A stretch of 64,000 nucleotides of DNA from a bacterium (lineage in GTDB: Bacteria; Verrucomicrobiota; Verrucomicrobiia; Limisphaerales; UBA11358), in the NCBI GenBank assembly GCA_021813325.1, contig JAKALA010000001.1:1-64000 (forward strand), read 5' to 3'. Under the pieces are notes generated by a model, which had not been told where the DNA came from, made no database searches, and saw only the letters and a list, made by a program, of their open reading frames with translations. A program made the translations under genes and the position numbers. This document shows, in pieces, positions 35,325-43,042 of the stretch; positions within the stretch are counted from its first letter, which is position 1; every line of letters begins with the position of its first letter.

Positions 35325-35765
35325 TTATTTTCCAAATAGGCCTTTGGCGGCATCGATCACACCGGTTCCAGTAGTCAAAAGTTTTTGAACCTCGGCCTTG
35401 AGATCACTCAATGTCTTCTGTTGCTCCGGCGTGGAGGCGAGGCTGGTGGCTTTGTTTAGAAGATCGAGCGCGCCCTGATAATTTTTATCTGTGATGGCCT
35501 GCTTTACCTTGGCCACAGCCGCATCAAACTGTGCGGTGGCGGAGTTGATAGCGTTGGTTGCGGTGGCAACTGCTTCGGCGGCGACTTCCTTGGTAGTTTC
35601 AGCCACTTTGGCAGCCGTTTCTTTTGCGGTGTCCACAATTGTCGTGGTATTCGTGCCTGGAGTTCCGCCGGGCGATTCGGTGTTGCTCTGGCTCTGATTA
35701 CATGCGGTGAACGAAACGACAACAAGAGCTGCCGCAACGCTGGTCAGGATGGTTTTGCTTTTCAT
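35325..35765 (-). CDS. Small helical lipoprotein
   Basis: 146 residues with a type II signal peptide and lipobox SFTAC (Cys22). The mature part is Ala/Lys-rich amphipathic helix: repeated blocks such as DTAKETAAKVAETTKEVAAEAV resemble apolipoprotein- or LEA-like helices. The C-terminal half has LNKATSLASTPEQQKTLSDLKAEVQKLL. It is likely periplasmic and membrane-tethered. It precedes the EF-hand membrane gene in the same direction with a 39-bp gap. Confidence 0.8.
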   Translation of the reverse strand: MKSKTILTSVAAALVVVSFTACNQSQSNTESPGGTPGTNTTTIVDTAKETAAKVAETTKEVAAEAVATATNAINSATAQFDAAVAKVKQAITDKNYQGALDLLNKATSLASTPEQQKTLSDLKAEVQKLLTTGTGVIDAAKGLFGK

Positions 35766-35915
35766 ATTGTGGGAGGATGGATTTTATGGGTCGCTCATTT
35801 GGCCTTGGGCCAGTTGATCCGCTTACGATCCTTGGCCGACTTTAGTGCCAAAAATTTTGAACCGCAAGGCGCAAACCTGCATTGCCATGCCGGCTTTTGA
35901 GCGATAAACCGCCGC

Positions 35916-37154
35916 TCAAACCAGCTCCGGCTCGGAAATTTTTCTGGGCGGCTGACCGCAGGGCTGCCCCTCGGAAGTTTCGGGATATTCGAAGATTTTC
36001 CCTTCAAAATTGCGGATCAGCACCCGGCCCGCATTGCGGCACAAAACGTATTCGGGATTGATGGGCACCTTGCCACCGCCGCCCGGCGCGTCGATGACAT
36101 ACGTCGGCACCGCGTAACCGGTCGTGTGGCCGCGCAGTTTTTCCATGATCTCCAGTCCTTTGCTCACCGCCGCGCGCAAATGCGCGGAACCGGCGATCAG
36201 GTCGCACTGATAAATGTAATACGGTTTCACCCGGCACATGAGCAGCTTCTGGACGAGCGCCTTCATGACCTCCGCATCGTCGTTCACATGTTTGAGCAAC
36301 ACGCTCTGGTTGCCGAGCGGGATGCCCGCATCCGCCAGACGCCCCAGCGCGGCGCGGACTTCCGCGGTGAGTTCGCGCGGATGATTCGTGTGGACGCTGA
36401 TGAACAGCGGATGAAATTGCCTGAGCATCGCGCACAACTCGGGCGTGATGCGTTGCGGCAGAAAAATGGGAATGCGCGTGCCGATGCGCAAAAATTCAAC
36501 GTGCGGAATGGCGCGCAGCCGGCTCAGGAGGTTTTCCAGTTTTTCATCGCTCAACAGCAGCGGATCGCCGCCGCTCAACAGCACGTCGCGGATTTCCGGG
36601 TGCGACGCGATATAGGCGATTTGCTTGTCGAATTCCGGATGAAAATCATAACCGCTGGCGTTGCTGACCAGCCGGGAGCGCGTGCAGTAGCGGCAGTAAC
36701 TGGCACAGCGATCCGTCACCAGAAACAACACGCGATCGGGATAGCGATGCACCAAGCCGGGCACCGGCGAATGGGAATCTTCACCACAGGGATCGCTCAT
36801 TTCCCAGGATGCGGTGTGGGTTTCTTCAATGCGGGGAATGACCTGACGCCGAATCGGACAATTCTCATTTTCCGGATCGATCAAGCTGAAGAAATACGGG
36901 GTAATGCCCAGCGCCAATTTGTGGTTGGCGAGCTTGGCCCCGGCCAGTTCCGCCGGCGTCAGCGTCGGCAGATATTGGCGCAGTTGTTCCACCGTGCTGA
37001 TGCGGTGTTTGAGCTGCCAGTGCCAGTCGTTCCATTCGGCATCCGTCACGTTCGCCCAGTGGCGGCGTCCGGCGGACAGGAATTGTTTTAGCGCTGAATT
37101 TGGCTGGCCCGAAGGCGGCTCCTTGCTGCTGTCTGATGAATTGGCGGCCTGCAT
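35916..37154 (-). CDS. kamA: Lysine 2,3-aminomutase-family radical SAM enzyme (KamA)
   Basis: 412 residues. The radical SAM cluster motif is C150-ASY-C154-RY-C157, followed by TRSRLV. The PLP-binding region PGGGGK (in VIDAPGGGGKVPINPEY) lies near the C-terminal third. The family pattern also includes DVLLSGGDPLLL and RIGTRIPIFLPQRI. It converts L-lysine to beta-lysine, a precursor of acetyl-beta-lysine osmolyte or other products. The partner acetyltransferase ablB is not adjacent. EpmB, the related EF-P lysine enzyme, is shorter, so KamA is the better call, though the two cannot be separated with certainty. Confidence 0.88.
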   Translation of the reverse strand: MQAANSSDSSKEPPSGQPNSALKQFLSAGRRHWANVTDAEWNDWHWQLKHRISTVEQLRQYLPTLTPAELAGAKLANHKLALGITPYFFSLIDPENENCPIRRQVIPRIEETHTASWEMSDPCGEDSHSPVPGLVHRYPDRVLFLVTDRCASYCRYCTRSRLVSNASGYDFHPEFDKQIAYIASHPEIRDVLLSGGDPLLLSDEKLENLLSRLRAIPHVEFLRIGTRIPIFLPQRITPELCAMLRQFHPLFISVHTNHPRELTAEVRAALGRLADAGIPLGNQSVLLKHVNDDAEVMKALVQKLLMCRVKPYYIYQCDLIAGSAHLRAAVSKGLEIMEKLRGHTTGYAVPTYVIDAPGGGGKVPINPEYVLCRNAGRVLIRNFEGKIFEYPETSEGQPCGQPPRKISEPELV

Positions 37155-37168
37155 TTTTTCGTATGCGC

Positions 37169-37196
37169 ACTATAATTCGGGTTTGCGGTCTGTCAA
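37169..37196 (-). promoter_or_regulatory. Candidate sigma-70 promoter of kamA
   Basis: On the minus strand a perfect -35 TTGACA (37191-37196) and -10 TATAGT (37169-37174) are spaced 16 bp. The predicted start is near 37162, only about 8 nt before the ATG. The -35 overlaps the palindrome GTCAAGTTGAC (37192-37202). Confidence 0.6.
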
Positions 37197-37278
37197 GTTG
37201 ACCAACCTGCGGAAATGTTCAATTACAACTATTTCTGCAAACTTTTGCTCGCAAAATATCAAATCGCTATTCGGTTGC

Positions 37279-38613
37279 CTACGCTTCTTCCACTACGAAA
37301 GCGGCAAATTCTTCCACCAAATGGGGCGGAATGCGGACCTTGAACCGCGCATGTTTGCCGCCGTAACGGCTGGAAACCACCTGCCCCACGGCATGAATCC
37401 GCGCGATCACCGAGGCTTTTTCCTGCGGCACACGCAAATCCAGAAATTCGCGAATGGGCCGAAGCTGCGTGCCGATTTCCGCGAGCAAAGGTTCGATGCC
37501 TTCACCCGTTCGGGCCGAGATGCAGACGGCGTGCGAATATTTTTCCCGCAAAACGGCGGAAACGCTGCCGGAAATCTCGTCGATTTTATTGAAAACCATC
37601 AGCGTCGGCTTGCTGGCCGCGCCAATTTCGGCCAGCACCAGATTGACGGCTTCGATTTGTTCATCCGCCAGCGGATGGCTCACATCCACCACGTGAACCA
37701 GCAAATCCGCCTGCACGACTTCTTCGAGCGTGGCCTTGAAGGCTTCGACCAGTCCGTGAGGCAGTTTTTTGATGAAACCGACCGTATCCGTTAGTAACAC
37801 GTTTTGATTGGTGGGCAGACGCAGACGACGGGTGGTGGGGTCCAGCGTGGCAAACAGTTTATCTTCCGCCATCACGGCCGAACCGGTGAGCCGGTTGAGC
37901 AGCGTCGATTTGCCGGCGTTCGTGTAGCCGACAATCGATGCGAGCGGCCATTGACTGCGCTGGCGGCCGGCGCGCTGGGTTTCGCGCTGACGGCGGACGG
38001 AAACCAGGTCGCGCTCAATCCGGTCGATGCGTTCGGAAATTTTCCGGCGGTCGGCTTCCAACTGCGACTCGCCTTCGCCGCCGATCGACCCGGTGGAACC
38101 GCGTTGCCGCGACAAGTGCGACCAGTAGCGCGTGAGGCGTGGCAGCAGATATTGAAGCTGTGCCAGCTCAATTTGGAGTTTGCCTTCCCGGGTGCGGGCG
38201 CGCTGCGAGAAGATTTCCAGGATCAGCGCCGTGCGATCCATGATTTTGCAGCCAAAAATTTTCTCAAGGTTGCGGGTTTGCGCGGGGGAAAGTTCGTCGT
38301 CAAAGATGACGGTGTCCACCTCGTTTTGTTTGCAAAAACTCGCGAATTCTTCGGCTTTGCCGCGACCGATGTAGGTGGCGGGACTGGGCGTATCCATTTT
38401 CTGGAGGCCGTCGCCCAAGACCTGGGCGCCGGCGGTTTCTGCCAGCTCGGCGAGTTCCATCAGGGATTCACGAATGTCGGCTTCGGTGCGGGACTTGAGT
38501 TCCACGCCGATTAAAAAGACGCGCACCGAGCGCGTATCGCGGGTCTGGATCAGAGCTTTCAAAGGTTCGTCGCCTCCAGCATAGCAAATCCGGGCCGCAC
38601 GAAAAGCCTGCAA
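37279..38613 (-). CDS. hflX: Ribosome-associated GTPase HflX
   Basis: 444 residues. The HflX N-terminal domain (about 30-200, with YIGRGKAEEF and FDDELSPAQTRNLE) leads to the Gly-rich linker (SIGGEGESQLEADRR) and the G domain: G1 GYTNAGKST (229-237), G3 DTVGFIKKLPHGLVEAF and G4 FNKID. It splits stalled ribosomes under stress in other bacteria. It stands apart from hfq and the hflKC genes that flank it in enterobacteria. Confidence 0.95.
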   Translation of the reverse strand: MQAFRAARICYAGGDEPLKALIQTRDTRSVRVFLIGVELKSRTEADIRESLMELAELAETAGAQVLGDGLQKMDTPSPATYIGRGKAEEFASFCKQNEVDTVIFDDELSPAQTRNLEKIFGCKIMDRTALILEIFSQRARTREGKLQIELAQLQYLLPRLTRYWSHLSRQRGSTGSIGGEGESQLEADRRKISERIDRIERDLVSVRRQRETQRAGRQRSQWPLASIVGYTNAGKSTLLNRLTGSAVMAEDKLFATLDPTTRRLRLPTNQNVLLTDTVGFIKKLPHGLVEAFKATLEEVVQADLLVHVVDVSHPLADEQIEAVNLVLAEIGAASKPTLMVFNKIDEISGSVSAVLREKYSHAVCISARTGEGIEPLLAEIGTQLRPIREFLDLRVPQEKASVIARIHAVGQVVSSRYGGKHARFKVRIPPHLVEEFAAFVVEEA

Positions 38614-38699
38614 TATGACCAGTGATAATTGGAACTTCGCAACCGGCGGGGCGTGAGAGAAACTTTGAACTTCGTGCGCGAACCGGTTAACCTGCGCGG

Positions 38700-40043
38700 A
38701 TGTTCGATTCGTTAACCAGCAAATTACAGAACGCCTTCAAAAACCTGCGCGGGCTTGGAAAAATCTCCGAGGCCAACGTCAGCGACGCGTTGCGCGAGGT
38801 GCGGATGGCGCTGCTGGAAGCGGATGTCAATTTCAAGGTGGCCCGCGATTTCATCGAGCGGGTGAAAGCCAAATCGCTTGGCGCGGAAGTCATCGCCAGC
38901 GTCCAGCCCGGCCAGCAGATTATTAAATTCGTCAGCGATGAGCTGGCCGCGTTGCTCGGCTCGGAAAACGCCACGCTGAAGCTGGATGGCAAGCCCAGTT
39001 GCATCATGATGGTGGGTCTGCATGGCGCGGGCAAAACCACTTCTTCCGGCAAGCTGGCCAAATTGCTCAAGAAACAGGGCCGCGCGCCGTTGCTCGTGGC
39101 GGCGGATGTGTATCGTCCGGCGGCCATGGATCAGTTGGAAACGCTGGGCCAGCAGGTGGAAGTGCCGGTCTTCATTCAACGCGGCGAAAAGGACGTTTTA
39201 AAAATCGCCCGCGACGCGCTCGCTTTTGCCAACACCAACGGACGCAATGTGGTCATTTTCGACACGGCCGGCCGTTTGCAAATTGACGAGCCGCTGGTCC
39301 AGGAACTCGTTCGCTTGCGTGATCGCGTCAAGCCCGAGGAAATCCTGCTGGTGCTCGACGCGGCGACCGGTCAGGAAGCCGTCAACGTCGCCACGCATTT
39401 CGATCAGGCGCTGAACATCACCGGCTCCATTCTCACCAAACTGGATGGTGACGCGCGGGGTGGCGCGGCTTTGAGCATGAAGTCGGTCACCGGCAAGCCG
39501 ATCAAATTTGCCGGCGTGGGCGAAAAGCTGGATGAATTTGAACCATTTCATCCGCAGCGCATGGCGTCGCGGATTCTCGGCATGGGCGACGTGGTCAGCC
39601 TGGTTGAGAAAGCCGCGGAAGCGGTTTCCGAGGATGAGGCCCGGCGGATGGAAGAAAAAATGCGCAAGGGCGAGTTTACCTTGGACGATTTTCTGGAACA
39701 GTTGCGCGCCATGAAAAAGCTGGGTTCGCTGGAAAGCATTGTGAAGATGCTGCCCGGCGGCGGCGAAGCGCTCAAGCAGATGGACATCACCAAGCAGGAA
39801 AAGGAATTCAAGCGCATGGAAGGCATGGTCTGCGCCATGACCCGAAAAGAGCGGCTCAATCCGGTCATTCTAAACGCCAGCCGTCGTCGTCGCATTGCGG
39901 CCGGCAGCGGCGTGACGGTGGCCGAGCTGAATACCATGCTCAATAAATTCTTCCAGATGCAGACGATGATGAAAAAGATGGGCAAAATGTCCAAAATGAT
40001 GGGCAAAATGGGTGGCGCCATGCCGGGAATGTTCCGGCGCTAA
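38700..40043 (+). CDS. ffh: Signal recognition particle protein Ffh
   Basis: 447 residues. The NG domain has G1 GLHGAGKTT (106-114), DVYRPAAMDQL and DTAGRL, and the Met-rich M domain (about 320-447) ends with FQMQTMMKKMGKMSKMMGKM. It binds 4.5S RNA and signal sequences for co-translational targeting. The 4.5S RNA gene was not found in the window. The gene is divergent from hflX (86 bp) and convergent with fpr. Confidence 0.97.
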   Translation: MFDSLTSKLQNAFKNLRGLGKISEANVSDALREVRMALLEADVNFKVARDFIERVKAKSLGAEVIASVQPGQQIIKFVSDELAALLGSENATLKLDGKPSCIMMVGLHGAGKTTSSGKLAKLLKKQGRAPLLVAADVYRPAAMDQLETLGQQVEVPVFIQRGEKDVLKIARDALAFANTNGRNVVIFDTAGRLQIDEPLVQELVRLRDRVKPEEILLVLDAATGQEAVNVATHFDQALNITGSILTKLDGDARGGAALSMKSVTGKPIKFAGVGEKLDEFEPFHPQRMASRILGMGDVVSLVEKAAEAVSEDEARRMEEKMRKGEFTLDDFLEQLRAMKKLGSLESIVKMLPGGGEALKQMDITKQEKEFKRMEGMVCAMTRKERLNPVILNASRRRRIAAGSGVTVAELNTMLNKFFQMQTMMKKMGKMSKMMGKMGGAMPGMFRR

Positions 40044-40065
40044 AATTTTCCATTGCAACAACCCA

Positions 40066-40122
40066 AAGGCGCAAAGTGATTTCACTTTGCGCCTTGATTC
40101 TCATCCGGAAGAAAAATTCCGG
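40066..40122 (+). terminator. Two hairpins between ffh and fpr
   Basis: The first is a perfect 13-bp stem (AAGGCGCAAAGTG with CACTTTGCGCCTT, 40066-40078 with 40083-40095) around a 4-nt loop. The second is CCGGAA-6 nt-TTCCGG (40105-40122). Neither has a strong T-run, but the location between convergent stops suggests shared transcription termination. Confidence 0.55.
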
Positions 40123-40146
40123 AATCTCCTTCCCTGCACACAAAGC

Positions 40147-40965
40147 TCACCAGTATTCTTCGACATGGATGTCGCCCGGCTCCTTGCCCTGACCGGCGGA
40201 AAAGCCCTTGTCTTCAAGGATGGCCTTCACCGCCTTGACCATCTCGGGATTGCCGCAGAGAAAGACATCCGCCAGCTTCGGATCCAGCGGCAGTCCTGAT
40301 TCGATTTCCACCAGCCCTTGTTCCAGCAACTTTTGCAAACGCCCGGAGTAACCTTGAAAATGCGGGTCGTGATCCGGCCGCGTGATGGTGGGAATGTAGG
40401 TGAAATTCGGACGCACCCGGGCCAGGCTCTCCAATTCGCCGCGATAACCCAAATCCCAACTGTAACGAGCCCCGTGCAGGACGACATACTTGCGCCGGCT
40501 GTCGTTCACCAGCATGGTGCGCAGCATGGAAAGGTAAGGCGCCAGGCCGGTGCCCGTGGCGATCAGAACCACGGCCTTTTCCGGAGCCACCCGATCCAAG
40601 GTAAACAGGCCGCTGGCCTTGGGTCCCAGAAACACCCGGCTGCCATGCTCCAAGGCGAATAGACGCGGGGTGAGCTGGCCGCTGGTGACCAAGGTGAGAT
40701 AAAACTCCACGTAGCGCCGTTCCACACTGGAGGAGGCAATGCTGTAGGCGCGGCGGATCATCTTTTCGGGCTCGGACACTGGTTCTTCCACCGAGGCTTC
40801 GGGAATGCGCTGGGCGGAACCGAGCAAGCCCAGCACGCCAAACTGTCCGGGCTTAAACTCAAACAAATCATTATCGGGACGCACCCGCATGATGAGGAGT
40901 TGCGGGTTGATTTCTTCCCGACCGATGACGGTGGCGTTGTAAGGATTTTGATTTTCGGCGGTCAT
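40147..40965 (-). CDS. fpr: Ferredoxin--NADP(+) reductase
   Basis: 272 residues. The FAD-binding motif RAYSIASS (72-79), an NADP-side GTGLAPYLSML segment (about 138-148), a CGNPEM motif near 235 and a C-terminal aromatic (HVEEYW) identify the plant/bacterial Fpr family. An insertion around 51-70 (GSAQRIPEASVEEPVSEPEK) separates the two FAD-domain strands, as in Azotobacter-like Fprs. It exchanges electrons between NADPH and ferredoxin or flavodoxin. Confidence 0.93.
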   Translation of the reverse strand: MTAENQNPYNATVIGREEINPQLLIMRVRPDNDLFEFKPGQFGVLGLLGSAQRIPEASVEEPVSEPEKMIRRAYSIASSSVERRYVEFYLTLVTSGQLTPRLFALEHGSRVFLGPKASGLFTLDRVAPEKAVVLIATGTGLAPYLSMLRTMLVNDSRRKYVVLHGARYSWDLGYRGELESLARVRPNFTYIPTITRPDHDPHFQGYSGRLQKLLEQGLVEIESGLPLDPKLADVFLCGNPEMVKAVKAILEDKGFSAGQGKEPGDIHVEEYW

Positions 40966-41065
40966 GTTGATTGGCTAAGGGATTAATTCCAAAATTCGGG
41001 GAAAACTTCGGCTGACACCAGCCCTCCTTGCGCTTCAAACAGCATCTCAATTTTTAATGCTAAAC

Positions 41066-41093
41066 ATTATACAAACTGCCGCTTCAAGATCAA
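41066..41093 (-). promoter_or_regulatory. Candidate sigma-70 promoter of fpr
   Basis: Minus-strand -35 TTGATC (41088-41093), a 16-bp spacer and a perfect -10 TATAAT (41066-41071). Predicted start near 41059, giving a leader of about 95 nt before the fpr ATG. Confidence 0.55.
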
Positions 41094-41224
41094 TGCTTCC
41101 TTGCGCGACCACCTTGTGACGGGCGCCACTTGCCCCCCCGCACCGGAGCGCAGGCCGCCGAAAACCACACGCGAGTCGCGGGTGGTCCCCATTCCCACTT
41201 CGGTTTTCAGGATAGTGCGGCAAG

Positions 41225-41285
41225 CCGACGGGGACGTCGGCGCTCCGGCTCGGGGCGCGTGTCAAGCCGCGCCCCATCGGAGCCG
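41225..41285. repeat. Adjacent palindromes (repeat-like)
   Basis: CCGACG-GGGA-CGTCGG (41225-41240) is a perfect 6-bp hairpin. Next to it, GGGGCGCG (41252-41259) pairs with CGCGCCCC (41268-41275), flanked by CGGCTC and GAGCCG. Such stacked GC-rich palindromes resemble dispersed intergenic repeats; other copies would have to be found elsewhere in the genome. Confidence 0.5.
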
Positions 41286-41418
41286 TGGCATCATCGCGAC
41301 TCGGAATCATCGGGTCAACATTGGGCGCTCCGCCGCCAACACGACGAGTGTCCTGCCGATGGTTCCCGGACGACAGCCAAGGCTGGACAATTTCCGTGGC
41401 CGGACGCACAGTTCAAGC

Positions 41419-42075
41419 ATGAACCTCAGGGCATCACCTCGAAAGGCGGCGGCGTTGACGCTGGTGGAAGTGTTGGTGGTCATTGGAATCGTGGCGTTGC
41501 TGGCAGCCATCTTCTTACCAGCGCTAGGCGCAGCCAAAAAGAAATCCAGCAGGCTGGGTTGTGCGAATTGCCTCAAGCAAATCGGCTTGGCGGTTCGTAT
41601 TTGGAGTGGTGACAATGGTGACAAGTATCCCATGGCCGTTCCTGTGGCAATCGGTGGAGCCATGGAGTTGGCCAACCAAGGAGATGCGGTAGCCGTATTT
41701 CAGGTCATGTCCAATGAATTAAGCACGCCAAAGATTCTTCGCTGTCCGAGCGATTTGCGGCGCTCGCCTGGAACCAATTTCGGTCCCGGTCTGGGAGCAA
41801 ACAACGTGAGTTACTTCGTCGGTCTGAACGCCACCAATGACTCTCCAACTTCCATTTTGTCCGGGGACGATAATTTTCAAGTTGGCGGAGTTCCGGTCAG
41901 ACCGGGATTGTTGCAGATTTCACCCCCTACGCCGGTAAAGTGGACGAGGGAACGGCACAGATTCGCCGGTTATGTTGGGTTTTCTGACGGCAGTGTTCAG
42001 CCAGTGAGCAATGCTGAATTTCCTGAACTAATTCGACGAAGCAGTCTCGCTACCAACCGCCTGGCGATTCCGTAA
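41419..42075 (+). CDS. Prepilin-like protein with H-X9-DG motif
   Basis: 218 residues. The N-terminal methylation segment is A-LTLVEVLVVIGIVALLA, with Glu at +5 (E17), but Ala12 replaces the usual Gly at -1 and Leu the usual Phe at +1. The C-terminal motif H180-x9-D190-G191 (HRFAGYVGFSDG) is characteristic of the abundant pseudopilin-like proteins of Verrucomicrobia and Planctomycetes. A pair of cysteines (CANC) follows the helix. It is probably exported and processed by a prepilin peptidase, which is not in the window. The start at 41419 places the class III signal correctly. Confidence 0.88.
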   Translation: MNLRASPRKAAALTLVEVLVVIGIVALLAAIFLPALGAAKKKSSRLGCANCLKQIGLAVRIWSGDNGDKYPMAVPVAIGGAMELANQGDAVAVFQVMSNELSTPKILRCPSDLRRSPGTNFGPGLGANNVSYFVGLNATNDSPTSILSGDDNFQVGGVPVRPGLLQISPPTPVKWTRERHRFAGYVGFSDGSVQPVSNAEFPELIRRSSLATNRLAIP

Positions 42076-42099
42076 TCTGACACCTTTGAAAGAGTGTGG

Positions 42100-42179
42100 A
42101 AGCGACGCCCCGTCGCTTGGGCAACAGGATGAAAACATGGGACAAGCAACCAGGCTTACGGCGGCGAGGCACCGCCGCC
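42100..42179. repeat. Two GC-rich hairpins after the prepilin gene
   Basis: AAGCGACG-CCC-CGTCGCTT (42100-42118) is a perfect 8-bp stem, and GGCGGCG-6 nt-CGCCGCC (42160-42179) a perfect 7-bp stem. They may terminate the prepilin transcript, though no T-run follows either. Confidence 0.5.
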
Positions 42180-42200
42180 ACGGGTTTTTCAGAGATCTCA

Positions 42201-42241
42201 ATCTGTGTTGCATCTGAGTTTATCTGCGTCCATCTGTGGCT
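42201..42241. repeat. ATCTG array at 10-11 bp spacing
   Basis: ATCTG recurs at 42201, 42212, 42222 and 42232, each followed by a G at the next or second position. The spacing equals one helical turn. Related strings (HRWTQIN... when read as protein on the minus strand) appear in intergenic DNA of many unrelated bacteria, from memory. Confidence 0.6.
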
Positions 42242-42344
42242 GAATAGTCTTCTGATTATGAGTGTGCCAGGCGTGCCACTTTGCAAAATAAGCTGGCACA
42301 CGGATTGTGCCAAAAATTTCCAGTCCGCTCTTTTCGCGCTTCCC

Positions 42345-42417
42345 GTAAAACGGTAAAACCCATTGATTTTACAGGGCTTTTAGCCGTTGGCATCGTTGGC
42401 ATCGCGCAAGCTAAAAG
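42345..42417 (+). promoter_or_regulatory. Repeats upstream of hsp20
   Basis: An inverted pair CTTTTAGC (42377-42384) and GCTAAAAG (42410-42417) encloses a tandem CGTTGGCAT duplication (42385-42402). A GTAAAA/TTTTAC pair lies just upstream (42353-42358 and 42367-42372). No CIRCE or ROSE element was recognised. They may form a hairpin leader or an operator for the heat-shock gene. Confidence 0.4.
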
Positions 42418-42459
42418 TAGGTGTTGGACTAAACAACCATTTAACGAAAGGAATAAATT

Positions 42460-42891
42460 ATGAAACTCATGCAATATCAACGACCCGGATTGGCCTGGCC
42501 CACGTTTGGCCGGCTCGCCAACTTGCAGGATGAACTGGACCGTTTGTTTGAATCGCCGCTGACGGGATGGGCTCCCGCGCTGGATGTTCACGAAAACAAG
42601 GACAGTTTCACCGTGCGTCTGGAGCTGCCCGGAATGAAGCGGGAAGACATTGATGTTTCGCTGCAGGACGGCGCCCTGGTTATTTCCGGCGAACGCCGGG
42701 AAGAAAAAGTCGAAGCCGAAACGACCGTGCATCGGCAGGAACGGTTCTATGGCAAATTCTCCCGGGCGCTCACGCTGCCGGCGGCGGTCGCGGGCGACAA
42801 GGTCAAGGCGCAATACAAGGACGGCATCCTGACCGTCACGCTGCCCAAGGCCGAGGAAGCCAAGCCAAAATCCATCACGGTCAGTGAATAA
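42460..42891 (+). CDS. Small heat shock protein Hsp20
   Basis: 143 residues. The alpha-crystallin domain (about 40-130) has VRLELPGMKREDIDVSLQDGALVISGERREE and the terminal GILTVTLPKAEEAKPKSI segment with an IxV-like tail (ITVSE). It holds unfolded proteins as oligomers in the cytosol. A purine-rich AAAGGA lies about 10 nt before the ATG, a plausible ribosome-binding site. A clear terminator follows. Confidence 0.95.
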   Translation: MKLMQYQRPGLAWPTFGRLANLQDELDRLFESPLTGWAPALDVHENKDSFTVRLELPGMKREDIDVSLQDGALVISGERREEKVEAETTVHRQERFYGKFSRALTLPAAVAGDKVKAQYKDGILTVTLPKAEEAKPKSITVSE

Positions 42892-42911
42892 GCAGCCAAG
42901 GTGAAGCAAAC

Positions 42912-42944
42912 AGGCGGGAATCAAGTGCGATTCCCGCCTTTCTT
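42912..42944 (+). terminator. Intrinsic terminator of hsp20
   Basis: A perfect 11-bp stem (AGGCGGGAATC / GATTCCCGCCT, 42912-42922 with 42929-42939) around loop AAGTGC, followed by TTCTT. It lies 20 bp after the hsp20 stop and fits plus-strand termination. Confidence 0.8.
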
Positions 42945-43042
42945 CATTAGCCCGGCAACGCCGTTTTCCGCGCGCCGGAAATTTCCCGCGAAAGCATGCT
43001 TTTCCGGCGATCACGGAGGTTCCGTCCTGCCGCGAATCAGCA

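Larger units (their letters stand above)
40966..41418. other. Intergenic region with fpr promoter and repeat-like DNA
   Basis: No gene recognised. The left part carries the fpr promoter candidate. The right part (about 41101-41418) is in frame with the prepilin gene but encodes an Arg/Pro-rich, non-family sequence and contains hairpins (41225-41285), so it is treated as noncoding. Confidence 0.45.
42076..42459. other. Intergenic region with hairpins and helical repeats
   Basis: 384 bp with no recognised gene between the prepilin and hsp20. It holds two perfect hairpins, an ATCTG repeat array and the inverted repeats before hsp20, each listed separately. Confidence 0.5.

Noticed and set aside
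41101-41418. Upstream in-frame extension of the prepilin
   Set aside because: It would bury the class III signal peptide and is Arg/Pro-rich with hairpins.
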